Made by a program: the position numbers and the translations under genes | The notes under the pieces: generated by a model | Seen by the model: only the letters and a program-made list of their open reading frames with translations | Databases searched by the model: none | What the model was told of the DNA's origin: nothing | Assembly (NCBI GenBank): GCA_033782935.1 | Contig: JAWQEG010000279.1 | Location: 1,636,001-1,700,000, forward strand | Length of the DNA: 64,000 bases | Direction of reading: 5' to 3' | DNA from: Petrolisthes cinctipes | Taxonomy: Eukaryota > Arthropoda > Malacostraca > Decapoda > Porcellanidae | Shown here: one piece after another, positions 20,882 through 33,527 of the stretch | Layout: each line of letters opens with the position of its first letter | How positions within the stretch are numbered: position 1 is the stretch's first letter

Positions 20882-23383
20882 TGTACAGATACCTTCTGGG
20901 ACCTCTAAATATCGAATTTTCGGGTGTTTTGGGACTGAATTTGAGATATCGATTTTTTGGCACCTAAAATGTCGATTTTTAGCATGTTTTTAGCCTATAT
21001 TTTGAAAATATTCTAGCACTGAGTAGGCATGTACAGATTGCTTCTGGGACCCCAAAATATTGAATTTTCGCGGGTTTTGAGATGGAATTTGAGATATAAA
21101 CGGGTACTGAAGATGCATGCACATATCGACTTTTGTGCACCTAAAAGATCGATTTTCAGTATGTTTTGAGCATGTATTTTGAAAATACTCTAACACGGAG
21201 TAGGCATGTACAGATCGCTTCTGGGACCCCTAAATATCGAATTTTCGGGTGTTTTGGGACTGAATTTGAGATATCGTCTTTTTGGCACCTAAAAGATAGA
21301 TTTTTAGCATGTTTTTAGCCTATATTTTGAAAATATTCTAGCACTGTACAGATTGCTTCTGGGACCCCAAAAAATTGAATTTTCGGGTGTTTTGAGCCTG
21401 AATTTGAGATATAAACGGGTACAGAAGATACATGCACATTTGCACAAAACTTTGGACACCAAAAATATCGATTTTCAGCATGTTTTGGGCCTGAATTTTG
21501 AAAATACTCTAACACGGAGTAGGCATGTACAAATCGCTTCTGGGACCCCAAAATATCGAATTTTCGGATGTTTAGGTCCAGAATTTGAGATATAAACGGG
21601 TACAGAAGATGCATGCGCATATCGACTTTTGGGCACCTAAAAGATCGATTTTCAGTATGTTTTTGGCCTGTATTTTGAAAATACTCTAACACGGAGTAGG
21701 TATGTACATATACCTTCTGGGACCTCTAAATATCGAATTTTCGGGTGTTTTGGGACTGAATTTGAGATATCGATTTTTTGGCACCTAAAATGTCGATTTT
21801 TAGCATGTTTTTAGCCTATATTTTGAAAATATTCTGGCACTGTGTAGGCATGTACAGATTGCTTCTGGGACCCCAAAATATTGAATTTTCGGGTGTTTTG
21901 AGCCTGAATTTGAGATATAAACGGGTACAGAAGATACATGCACATATTGACTTTGGGCATCTAAAATATCGATTTTCAGCATGTTTTGGGCCTGTATTTT
22001 GAAAATACTCTAACACTGAGTAGGCATGTACAGATTGCTTCTGGGACCCCAAAATATTGAATTTTCGGGTGTTTTGAGCCTGAATTTGAGATATAAACGG
22101 GTACTGAAGATGCATGCACATATCGACTTTTGTGCACCTAAAAGATCGATTTTCAGTATGTTTTGAGCATGTATTTTGAAAATACTCTAACACGGAGTAG
22201 GCATGTACAGATCGCTTCTGGGACCCCTAAATATCGAATTTTTGGGTGTTTTGGGACTGAATTTGAGATATCGACTTTTTGGCACCTAAAAGATCGATTT
22301 TTAGCATGTTTTTAGCCTATATTTTGAAAATATTCTAGCACTGTGTAGGCATGTACAGATTGCTTCTGGGACCCCAAAATATTGAATTTTCTGGTGTTTT
22401 GAGCCTGAATTTTAAGATATAAACGGGTACAGAAGATACATGCACATATTGACTTTGGGCACCAAAAATATCGATTTTCAGCATGTTTTGGGCCTGAATT
22501 TTGAAAATACTCTAACACGGAGTAGGCATGTACAGATCGCTTCTGGGACCCCAAAATATCGAATTTTCGGGTGTTTAGGGCCAGAATTTGAGATATAAAC
22601 GGGTACAGAAGATGCATGCACATATCGACTTTTGGGCACCTAAAAGATCGATTTTCAGTATGTTTTTGGCCTGTATTTTGAAAATACTCTAACACGGAGT
22701 AGGCATGTACAGATACCTTCTGGGACCTCTAAATATCGAATTTTCGGGTGTTTTGGGACTGAATTTGATATATCAATTTTTTGGCACCTAAAATGTCGAT
22801 TTTTAGCATGTTTTTAGCCTATATTTTGAAAATATTCTAGCACTGTGTAGGCATGTACAGATTGCTTCTGGGACCCCAAAATATTGAATTTTCGGGTGTT
22901 TTTAACCTGAATTTGAGATATAAACGGGTACAGAAGATAAATGCACATATTGACTTTGGGCATCTAAAATATCGATTTTCAGCATGTTTTGGGCCTGTAT
23001 TTTGAAAATACTCTAACACTGAGTAGGCATGTACAGATTGCTTCTGGGACCCCAAAATATCGAATTTTCGAGTGTTTAGGGCCAGAATTTGAGATATAAA
23101 CGGGTACAGAAGATGCATGCACATATCGACTTTTGGGCACCTAAAAGATCGATTTTCAGTATGTTTTTGGCCTGTATTTTGAAAATACTCTAACACGGAG
23201 TAGGCATGTACAGATACCTTCTGGGACCTCTAAATATCGAATTTTCGGGTGTTTTGAGCCTGAATTTGAGATATAAACGGGTACTGAAGATGCATGCACA
23301 TATCGACTCTTGTGCACCTAAAAGATCGATTTTCAGTATGTTTTGAGCATGTATTTTGAAAATACTCTAACACGGAGTAGGCA
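20882..23383. repeat. Trimer/tetramer segment with second insertion-bearing L1p
   Basis: Order: Sa, L2, Sb10, L1p(181), L3, Sa, L1, L2, Sb, L1p(177), L3, Sa, L1, L3, Sa-head/L2 chimera (177). The part 21526-22528 reappears at 34205-35207, exactly 12,679 bp away. Shared rare marks are GGTATGTACATATACC, ATTCTGGCACTGTG, and TTTTCTGGTGTTTTG followed by GAATTTTAAGATAT. Confidence 0.85.
23207..23383 (+). repeat. Sa-head / L2-tail chimeric monomer (177 bp)
   Basis: It opens with the Sa signature GATACCTTCTGGGACCTC and TAAATATCG. It then switches to TTTTGAGCCTG and the full L2 body with the 29-bp block and TACTGAAG. The switch falls in the constant CGAATTTTCGGGTGTTTT. It is followed directly by a normal Sa at 23384. 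Confidence 0.85.
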
Positions 23384-26300
23384 TGTACAGATACCTTCTG
23401 GGACCTCTAAATATCGAATTTTCGGGTGTTTTGGGACTGAATTTGATATATCGATTTTTTGGCACCTAAAATGTCGATTTTTAGCATGTTTTTAGCCTAT
23501 ATTTTGAAAATATTCTAGCACTGTGTAGGTATGTACAGATTGCTTCTGGGACCCCAAAATATTGAATTTTCGGGTGTTTTGAGCCTGAATTTGAGATATA
23601 AACGGGTACAGAAGATATATGCACATATTGACTTTGGGCATCTAAAATATCGATTTTCAGCATGTTTTGGGCCTGTATTTTGAAAATACTCTAACACTGA
23701 GTAGGCATGTACAGATTGCTTCTGGGACCCCAAAATATTGAATTTTCGGGTGTTTTGAGCCTGAATTTGAGATATAAACGGGTACTGAAGATGCATGCAC
23801 ATATCGACTTTGGGCACGAAAAATATCAATTTTCAGCATGTTTTGGGCCTGAATTTTGAAAATACTCTAACACGGAGTAGGCATGTACAGATCGCTTCTG
23901 GGACCCCAAAATATCGAATTTTCGGGTGTTTTGAGCCTGAATTTGAGATATAAACGGGTACTGAAGATGCATGCACATATCGACTTTTGTGCACCTAAAA
24001 GATCGATTTTCAGTATGTTTTGAGCATGTATTTTGAAAATACTCTAACACGGAGTAGGCATGTACAGATCGCTTCTGGGACCCCTAAATATCGAATTTTC
24101 GGGTGTTTGGGGACTGAATTTGAGATATCGACTTTTTGGCACCTAAAAGATCGATTTTTAGCATGTTTTTAGCCTATATTTTGAAAATATTCTAGCACTG
24201 TACAGATTGCTTCTGGGACCCCAAAATATTGAATTTTCGGGTGTTTTTAACCTGAATTTGAGATATAAACGGGTACAGAAGACACATGCACATATTGACT
24301 TTGGGCATCTAAAATATCGATTTTCAGCATGTTTTGGGCCTGTATTTTGAAAATACTCTAACACTGAGTAGGCATGTACAGATTGCTTCTGGGACCCAAA
24401 AATATTGAATTTTCGGGTGTTTTGAGCCTGAATTTGAGATATAAACGGGTACTGAAGATGCATGCACATCTCGACTTTTGTGCACCTAAAAGATCAATTT
24501 TCAGTATGTTTTGAGCATGTATTTTAAAAATACTCTAACACGGAGTAGGCATGTACTGATCGCTTCTGGGACCCCTAAATATCGAATTTTCGGGTGTTTT
24601 GGGACTGAATTTGAGATATCGACTTTTTGGCACCTAAAAGATAGATTTTTAGCATGTTTTTAGCCTATATTTTGAAAACATTCTAGCACTGTACAGATTG
24701 CTTCTGGGACCCCAAAATATCGAATTTTCGGGTGTTTTGAGCCTGAATTTGAGATATAAACGGGTACAGAAGATACATGCACATATTGACTTTGAGCACC
24801 AAAAATATCGATTTTCAGCATGTTTTGGGCCTGTATTTTGAAAATACTCTAACACTGAGTAGGCATGTACAGATTGCTTCTGGGACCCCAAAATATTGAA
24901 TTTTCGGGTGTTTTGAGCCTGAATTTGAGATATAAACGGGTACTGAAGATGCATGCACATATCGACTTTTGGGCACCTAAAACATCGATTTTGAGCATGT
25001 TTTTGGCCTGTATTTTTAAAATACTCTAACACGGAGTAGGCATGTACAGATACCTTCTGGGACCTCTAAATATCGAATTTTCGGGTGTTTTGGGACTGAA
25101 TTTGAGATATCGATTTTTTGGCACCTAAAATGTCGATTTTTAGCATGTTTTTAGCCTATATTTTGAAAATATTCTAGCACTGTGTAGGCATGTACAGATT
25201 GCTTCTGGGACCCCAAAATATTGAATTTTCGGGTGTTTTGAGCCTGAATTTGAGATATAAACGGGTACTGAAGATGCCTGCACATATCGACTTTTGTGCA
25301 CCTAAAAGATCGATTTTCAGTATGTTTTGAGCATGTATTTTGAAAATACTCTAACACGGAGTAGGCATGTACAGATACCTTCTGGGACCTCTAAATATCG
25401 AATTTTCGGGTGTTTTGGGACTGAATTTGATATATCGATTTTTTGGCACCTAAAATGTCGATTTTTAGCATGTTTTTAGCCTATATTTTGAAAATATTCT
25501 AGCACTGTGTAGGCATGTACAGATTGCTTCTGGGACCCCAAAATATTGAATTTTCGGGTGTTTTTAGCCTGAATTTGAGATATAAACGGGTACAGAAGAT
25601 ACATGCACATATTGACTTTGGGCATCTAAAATATCGATTTTCAGCATATTTTGTGCCTGTATTTTGAAAATACTCTAACACTGAGTAGGCATGTACAGAT
25701 TGCTTCTGGGACCCCAAAATATTGAATTTTCGGGTGTTTTGAGCCTGAATTTGAGATATAAACGGGTACTGAAGATGCATGCACATATCGACTTTTGTGC
25801 ACCTAAAAGATCGATTTTCAGTATGTTTTGAGCATGTATTTTGAAAATACTCTAAAACGGAGTAGGCATGTACAGATCGCTTCTGGGACCCCTAAATATC
25901 GAATTATCGAGTGTTTTGGCACTGAATTTGAGATATCGACTTTTTGGCACTTAAAAGATAGATTTTTAGCATGTTTTTAGCCTATATTTTGAAAATATTC
26001 TAGCACTGTACAGATTGCTTCTGGGACCCCAAAATATTGAATTTTCGGGTGTTTTGAGCCTGAATTTGATATATAAACGGGTACTGAAGATGCATGCACA
26101 TATCGACTTTTGTGCACCTAAATGATCGATTTTCAGTATGTTTTGAGCATGTATTTTGAAAATACTCTAATACGGAGTAGGCATGTACAGATGCCTTCTG
26201 GGACCTCTAAATATCGAATTTTCGGGTGTTTTGGGACTGAATTTGATATATCGTTTTTTTGGCACCTAAAATGTCGATTTTTAGCATGTTTTTAGCCTAT

Positions 26301-27815
26301 ATTTTGAAAATATTCTAGCACTGTGTAGGCATGTACAGATTGCTTCTGGGACCCCAAAATATTGAATTTTCGGGTGTTTTGAGCCTGAATTTGAGATATA
26401 AACGGGTACTGAAGATGCATGCACATATCGACTTTTGTGAACCTAAAAGATCGATTTTCAGGATGTTTTGAGCATGTATTTTGAAAATACTCTAACACGG
26501 AGTAGGCATGTACAGATCGCTTCTGGGACCCCTAAATATCGAATTTTCGGGTGTTTTGGGACTGAATTTGAGATATCGACTTTTTGGCACTTAAAAGATA
26601 GATTTTTAGCATGTTTTTAGCCTTTATTTTGAAAATATTCTAGCACTGTACAGATTGCTTCTGGGACCCCAAAATATTGAATTTTCAGGTGTTTTGAGCC
26701 TGAATTTGAGATATAAACGGGTACTGAAGATGCATGCACATATCGACTTTTGTGCACCTAAAAGATCGATTTTCAGTATGTTTTGAGCATGTATTTTGAA
26801 AATACTCTAACACGGAGTAGGCATGTACAGATACCTTCTGGGACCTCTAAATATCGAATTTTCGGGTGTTTTGGGACTGAATTTGATATATCGATTTTTT
26901 GGCACCTAAAATGTCGATTTTTAGCATGTTTTTAGCCTATATTTTGAAAATATTCTAGCACTGTGTAGGCATGTACAGATTGCTTCTGGGACCCTAAAAT
27001 ATTGAATTTTCGGGTGTTTTGAGCCTGAATTTGAGATATAAACGGGTACAGAAGATACATGCACATATTGACTTTGGGCATCTAAAATATCGATTTTCAG
27101 CATGTTTTGGGCCTGTATTTTGAAAATACTCTAACACTGAGTAGGCATGTACAGATTGCTTCTGGGACCCCAAAATATTGAATTTTCGGGTGTTTTGAGC
27201 CTGAATTTGAGATATAAACGGGTACTGAAGATGCATGCACATATCGACTTTTGTGCACCTAAAAGATCGATTTTCAGTATGTTTTGAGCATGTATTTTGA
27301 AAATACTCTAACACGGAGTAGGCATGTACAGATCGCTTCTGGGACCCCTAAATATCGAATTTTCGGGTGTTTTGGGACTGAATTTGAGATATCGACTTTT
27401 TGGCACTTAAAAGATAGATTTTTAGCATGTTTTTAGCCTATATTTTGAAAATATTCTAGCACTGTACAGATTGCTTCTGGGACCCCAAAATATTGAATTT
27501 TCGGGTGTTTTGAGCCTGAATTTGAGATATAAACGGGTACAGAAGATACATGCACATATTGACTTTGAGCACCAAAAATATCGATTTTCAGCATGTTTTG
27601 GGCCTGTATTTTGAAAATACTCTAACACTGAGTAGGCATGTACAGATTGCTTCTGGGACCCCAAAATATTGAATTTTCGGGTGTTTTGAGCCTGAATTTG
27701 AGATATAAACGGGTACTGAAGATGCATGCACATATCGACTTTTGGGCACCTAAAACATCGATTTTGAGCATGTTTTTGGCCTGTATTTTTAAAATACTCT
27801 AACACGGAGTAGGCA
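23384..27815. repeat. 4432-bp higher-order unit (27 monomers), first copy
   Basis: Order: Sa, L1, L2/L1p chimera, L2, Sb10, L1, L2, Sb10, L1, L3, Sa, L2, Sa, L1, L2, Sb10, L2, Sa, L2, Sb10, L2, Sa, L1, L2, Sb10, L1, L3. Private marks that track the unit include GGGCACGAAAAATATCAATT (about 23811), TGTACTGATCGC (24552), GAAAACATTCTAG, TTTGAGCACCAAAAATATCG, CCTAAAACATCGATTTTGAG, AAGATGCCTGCAC, and Sb with GAATTATCG and GTTTTGGCACTG. Confidence 0.88.
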
Positions 27816-30800
27816 TGTACAGATACCTTCTGGGACCTCTAAATATCGAATTTTCGCGTGTTTTGGGACTGAATTTGATATATCGATTTTTTGGCACCTA
27901 AAATGTCGATTTTTAGCATGTTTTTAGCCTATATTTTGAAAATATTCTAGCACTGTGTAGGCATGTACAGATTGCTTCTGGGACCCCAAAATATTGAATT
28001 TTCGGGTGTTTTGAGCCTGAATTTGAGATATAAACGGGTACAGAAGATACATGCACATATTGACTTTGGGCATCTAAAATATCGATTTTCAGCATGTTTT
28101 GGGCCTGTATTTTGAAAATACTCTAACACTGAGTAGGCATGTACAGATTGCTTCTGGGACCCCAAAATATTGAATTTTCGGGTGTTTTGAGACTGAATTT
28201 GAGATATAAACGGGTACTGAAGATGCATGCACATATCGACTTTGGGCACGAAAAATATCAATTTTCAGCATGTTTTGGGCCTGAATTTTGAAAATACTCT
28301 AACACGGAGTAGGCATGTACAGATCGCTTCTGGGACCCCAAAATATCGAATTTTCGGGTGTTTTGAGCCTGAATTTGAGATATAAACGGGTACTGAAGAT
28401 GCATGCACATATCGACTTTTGTGCACCTAAAAGATCGATTTTCAGTATGTTTTGAGCATGTATTTTGAAAATACTCTAACACGGAGTAGGCATGTACAGA
28501 TCGCTTCTGGGACCCCTAAATATCGAATTTTCGGGTGTATGGGGACTGAATTTGAGATATCGACTTTTTGGCACCTAAAAGATCGATTTTTAGCATGTTT
28601 TTAGCCTATATTTTGAAAATATTCTAGCACTGTACAGATTGCTTCTGGGACCCCAAAATATTGAATTTTCGGGTGTTTTGAGCCTGAATTTGAGATATAA
28701 ACGGGTACTGAAGATGCATGCACATCTCGACTTTTGTGCACCTAAAAGATCAATTTTCAGTATGTTTTGAGCATGTATTTTGAAAATACTCTAACACGGA
28801 GTAGGCATGTACTGATCGCTTCTGGGACCCCTAAATATCGAATTTTCGGGTGTTTTGGGACTGAATTTGAGATATCGACTTTTTGGCACCTAAAAGATAG
28901 ATTTTTAGCATGTTTTTAGCCTATATTTTGAAAACATTCTAGCACTGTACAGATTGCTTCTGGGACCCCAAAATATCGAATTTTCGGGTGTTTTGAGCCT
29001 GAATTTGAGATATAAACGGGTACAGAAGATACATGCACATATTGACTTTGAGCACCAAAAATATCGATTTTCAGCATGTTTTGGGCCTGTATTTTGAAAA
29101 TACTCTAACACTGAGTAGGCATGTACAGATTGCTTCTGGGACCCCAAAATATTGAATTTTCGGGTGTTTTGAGCCTGAATTTGAGATATAAACGGGTACT
29201 GAAGATGCATGCACATATCGACTTTTGGGCACCTAAAACATCGATTTTGAGCATGTTTTTGGCCTGTATTTTTAAAATACTCTAACACGGAGTAGGCATG
29301 TACAGATACCTTCTGGGACCTCTAAATATCGAATTTTCGGGTGTTTTGGGACTGAATTTGAGATATCGATTTTTTGGCACCTAAAATGTCGATTTTTAGC
29401 ATGTTTTTAGCCTATATTTTGAAAATATTCTAGCACTGTGTAGGCATGTACAGATTGCTTCTGGGACCCCAAAATATTGAATTTTCGGGTGTTTTGAGCC
29501 TGAATTTGAGATATAAACGGGTACTGAAGATGCCTGCACATATCGACTTTTGTGCACCTAAAAGATCGATTTTCAGTATGTTTTGAGCATGTATTTTGAA
29601 AATACTCTAACACGGAGTAGGCATGTACAGATACCTTCTGGGACCTCTAAATATCGAATTTTCGGGTGTTTTGGGACTGAATTTGATATATCGATTTTTT
29701 GGCACCTAAAATGTCGATTTTTAGCATGTTTTTAGCCTATATTTTGAAAATATTCTAGCACTGTGTAGGCATGTACAGATTGCTTCTGGGACCCCAAAAT
29801 ATTGAATTTTCGGGTGTTTTTAGCCTGAATTTGAGATATAAACGGGTACAGAAGATACATGCACATATTGACTTTGGGCATCTAAAATATCGATTTTCAG
29901 CATATTTTGTGCCTGTATTTTGAAAATACTCTAACACTGAGTAGGCATGTACAGATTGCTTCTGGGACCCCAAAATATTGAATTTTCGGGTGTTTTGAGC
30001 CTGAATTTGAGATATAAACGGGTACTGAAGATGCATGCACATATCGACTTTTGTGCACCTAAAAGATCGATTTTCAGTATGTTTTGAGCATGTATTTTGA
30101 AAATACTCTAACACGGAGTAGGCATGTACAGATCGCTTCTGGGACCCCTAAATATCGAATTATCGGGTGTTTTGGCACTGAATTTGAGATATCGACTTTT
30201 TGGCACTTAAAAGATAGATTTTTAGCATGTTTTTAGCCTATATTTTGAAAATATTCTAGCACTGTACAGATTGCTTCTGGGACCCCAAAATATTGAATTT
30301 TCGGGTGTTTTGAGCCTGAATTTGATATATAAACGGGTACTGAAGATGCATGCACATATCGACTTTTGTGCACCTAAATGATCGATTTTCAGTATGTTTT
30401 GAGCATGTATTTTGAAAATACTCTAATACGGAGTAGGCATGTACAGATGCCTTCTGGGACCTCTAAATATCGAATTTTCGGGTGTTTTGGGACTGAATTT
30501 GATATATCGTTTTTTTGGCACCTAAAATGTCGATTTTTAGCATGTTTTTAGCCTATATTTTGAAAATATTCTAGCACTGTGTAGGCATGTACAGATTGCT
30601 TCTGGGACCCCAAAATATTGAATTTTCGGGTGTTTTGAGCCTGAATTTGAGATATAAACGGGTACTGAAGATGCATGCACATATCGACTTTTGTGCACCT
30701 AAAAGATCGATTTTCAGGATGTTTTGAGCATGTATTTTGAAAATACTCTAACACGGAGTAGGCATGTACAGATCGCTTCTGGGACCCCTAAATATCGAAT

Positions 30801-32071
30801 TTTCGGGTGTTTTGGGACTGAATTTGAGATATCGACTTTTTGGCACTTAAAAGATAGATTTTTAGCATGTTTTTAGCCTTTATTTTGAAAATATTCTAGC
30901 ACTGTACAGATTGCTTCTGGGACCCCAAAATATTGAATTTTCAGGTGTTTTGAGCCTGAATTTGAGATATAAACGGGTACTGAAGATGCATGCACATATC
31001 GACTTTTGTGCACCTAAAAGATCGATTTTCAGTATGTTTTGAGCATGTATTTTGAAAATACTCTAACACGGAGTAGGCATGTACAGATACCTTCTGGGAA
31101 CTCTAAATATCGAATTTTCGGGTGTTTTGGGACTGAATTTGATATATCGATTTTTTGGCACCTAAAATGTCGATTTTTAGCATGTTTTTAGCCTATATTT
31201 TGAAAATATTCTAGCACTGTGTAGGCATGTACAGATTGCTTCTGGGACCCCAAAATATTGAATTTTCGGGTGTTTTGAGCCTGAATTTGAGATATAAACG
31301 GGTACAGAAGATACATGCACATATTGACTTTGGGCATCTAAAATATCGATTTTCAGCATGTTTTGGGCCTGTATTTTGAAAATACTCTAACACTGAGTAG
31401 GCATGTACAGATTGCTTCTGGGACCCCAAAATATTGAATTTTCGGGTGTTTTGAGCCTGAATTTGAGATATAAACGGGTACTGAAGATGCATGCACATAT
31501 CGACTTTTGTGCACCTAAAAGATCGATTTTCAGTATGTTTTGAGCATGTATTTTGAAAATACTCTAACACGGAGTAGGCATGTACAGATCGCTTCTGGGA
31601 CCCCTAAATATCGAATTTTCGGGTGTTTTGGGACTGAATTTGAGATATCGACTTTTTTGCACTTAAAAGATAGATTTTTAGCATGTTTTTAGCCTATATT
31701 TTGAAAATATTCTAGCACTGTACAGATTGCTTCTGGGACCCCAAAATATTGAATTTTCGGGTGTTTTGAGCCTGAATTTGAGATATAAACGGGTACAGAA
31801 GATACATGCACATATTGACTTTGAGCACCAAAAATATCGATTTTCAGCATGTTTTGGGCCTGTATTTTGAAAATACTCTAACACTGAGTAGGCATGTACA
31901 GATTGCTTCTGGGACCCCAAAATATTGAATTTTCGGGTGTTTTGAGCCTGAATTTGAGATATAAACGGGTACTGAAGATGCATGCACATATCGACTTTTG
32001 GGCACCTAAAACATCGATTTTGAGCATGTTTTTGGCCTGTATTTTTAAAATACTCTAACACGGAGTAGGCA
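27816..32071. repeat. 4256-bp higher-order unit (26 monomers), second copy
   Basis: It follows the first copy in tandem and matches it monomer by monomer, except that the L1 at 24199-24374 has no counterpart after 28631, so the unit is 176 bp shorter. Offsets are 4432 before and 4256 after that point. Nearly all private marks are shared. Sequence differences are few; for example GTGTATGGGGACTG here versus GTGTTTGGGGACTG at about 24105. Confidence 0.88.
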
Positions 32072-33527
32072 TGTACAGATACCTTCTGGGACCTCTAAAT
32101 ATCGAATTTTCGGGTGTTTTGGGACTGAATTTGAGATATCGATTTTTTGGCACCTAAAATGTCGATTTTTAGCATGTTTTTAGCCTATATTTTGAAAATA
32201 TTCTAGCACTGTGTAGGCATGTACAGATTGCTTCTGGGACCCCAAAATATTGAATTTTCGGGTGTTTTTAGCCTGAATTTGAGATATAAACGGGTACAGA
32301 AGATACATGCACATATTGACTTTGGGCATCTAAAATATCGATTTTCAGCATATTTTGTGCCTGTATTTTGAAAATACTCTAACACTGAGTAGGCATGTAC
32401 AGATTGCTTCTGGGACCCCAAAATATTGAATTTTCGGGTGTTTTGAGCCTGAATTTGAGATATAAACGGGTACTGAAGATGCATGCACATATCGACTTTT
32501 GTGCACCTAAAAGATCGATTTTCAGTATGTTTTGAGCATGTATTTTGAAAATACTCTAACACGGAGTAGGCATGTACAGATCGCTTCTGGGACCCCTAAA
32601 TATCGAATTATCGGGTGTTTTGGCACTGAATTTGAGATATCGACTTTTTGGCACTTAAAAGATAGATTTTTAGCATGTTTTTAGCCTATATTTTGAAAAT
32701 ATTCTAGCACTGTACAGATTGCTTCTGGGACCCCAAAATATTGAATTTTCGGGTGTTTTGAGCCTGAATTTGATATATAAACGGGTACTGAAGATGCATG
32801 CACATATCGACTTTTGTGCACCTAAATGATCGATTTTCAGTATGTTTTGAGCATGTATTTTGAAAATACTCTAATACGGAGTAGGCATGTACAGATGCCT
32901 TCTGGGACCTCTAAATATCGAATTTTCGGGTGTTTTGGGACTGAATTTGATATATCGTTTTTTTGGCACCTAAAATGTCGATTTTTAGCATGTTTTTAGC
33001 CTATATTTTGAAAATATTCTAGTACTGTGTAGGCATGTACAGATTGCTTCTGGGACCCCAAAATATTGAATTTTCGGGTGTTTTGAGCCTGAATTTGAGA
33101 TATAAACGGGTACTGAAGATGCATGCACATATCGACTTTTGTGCACCTAAAAGATCGATTTTCAGGATGTTTTGAGCATGTATTTTGAAAATGCTCTAAC
33201 ACGGAGTAGGCATGTACAGATCGCTTCTGGGACCCCTAAATATCGAATTTTCGGGTGTTTTGGGACTGAATTTGAGATATCGACTTTTTGGCACTTAAAA
33301 GATAGATTTTTAGCATGTTTTTAGCCTTTATTTTGAAAATATTCTAGCACTGTACAGATTGCTTCTGGGACCCCAAAATATTGAATTTTCAGGTGTTTTG
33401 AGCCTGAATTTGAGATATAAACGGGTACTGAAGATGCATGCACATATCGACTTTTGTGCACCTAAAAGATCGATTTTCAGTATGTTTTGAGCATGTATTT
33501 TGAAAATACTCTAACACGGAGTAGGCA
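32072..33527. repeat. Truncated third copy of the 4.3-kb unit
   Basis: From 32220 the sequence matches 29772 onward at offset 2448, through Sb10 with GAATTATCG, GAATTTGATATATAAACG and GATGCCTTCTGGG, to about 33527. The junction lies in the Sa at 32072-32219, which corresponds to 29299-29446. The L2-Sa pair at 29447-29771 (325 bp) has been skipped. A private TAGTACTGTG at about 33022 marks this copy. Confidence 0.85.

Noticed and set aside
23384..32071. The near-identical 4.3-kb units as an assembly duplication
   Set aside because: The copies differ by a whole monomer and by scattered single bases (for example GTGTTTGGGG versus GTGTATGGGG), so they are not a simple copy error. Collapse or expansion elsewhere cannot be excluded without reads.
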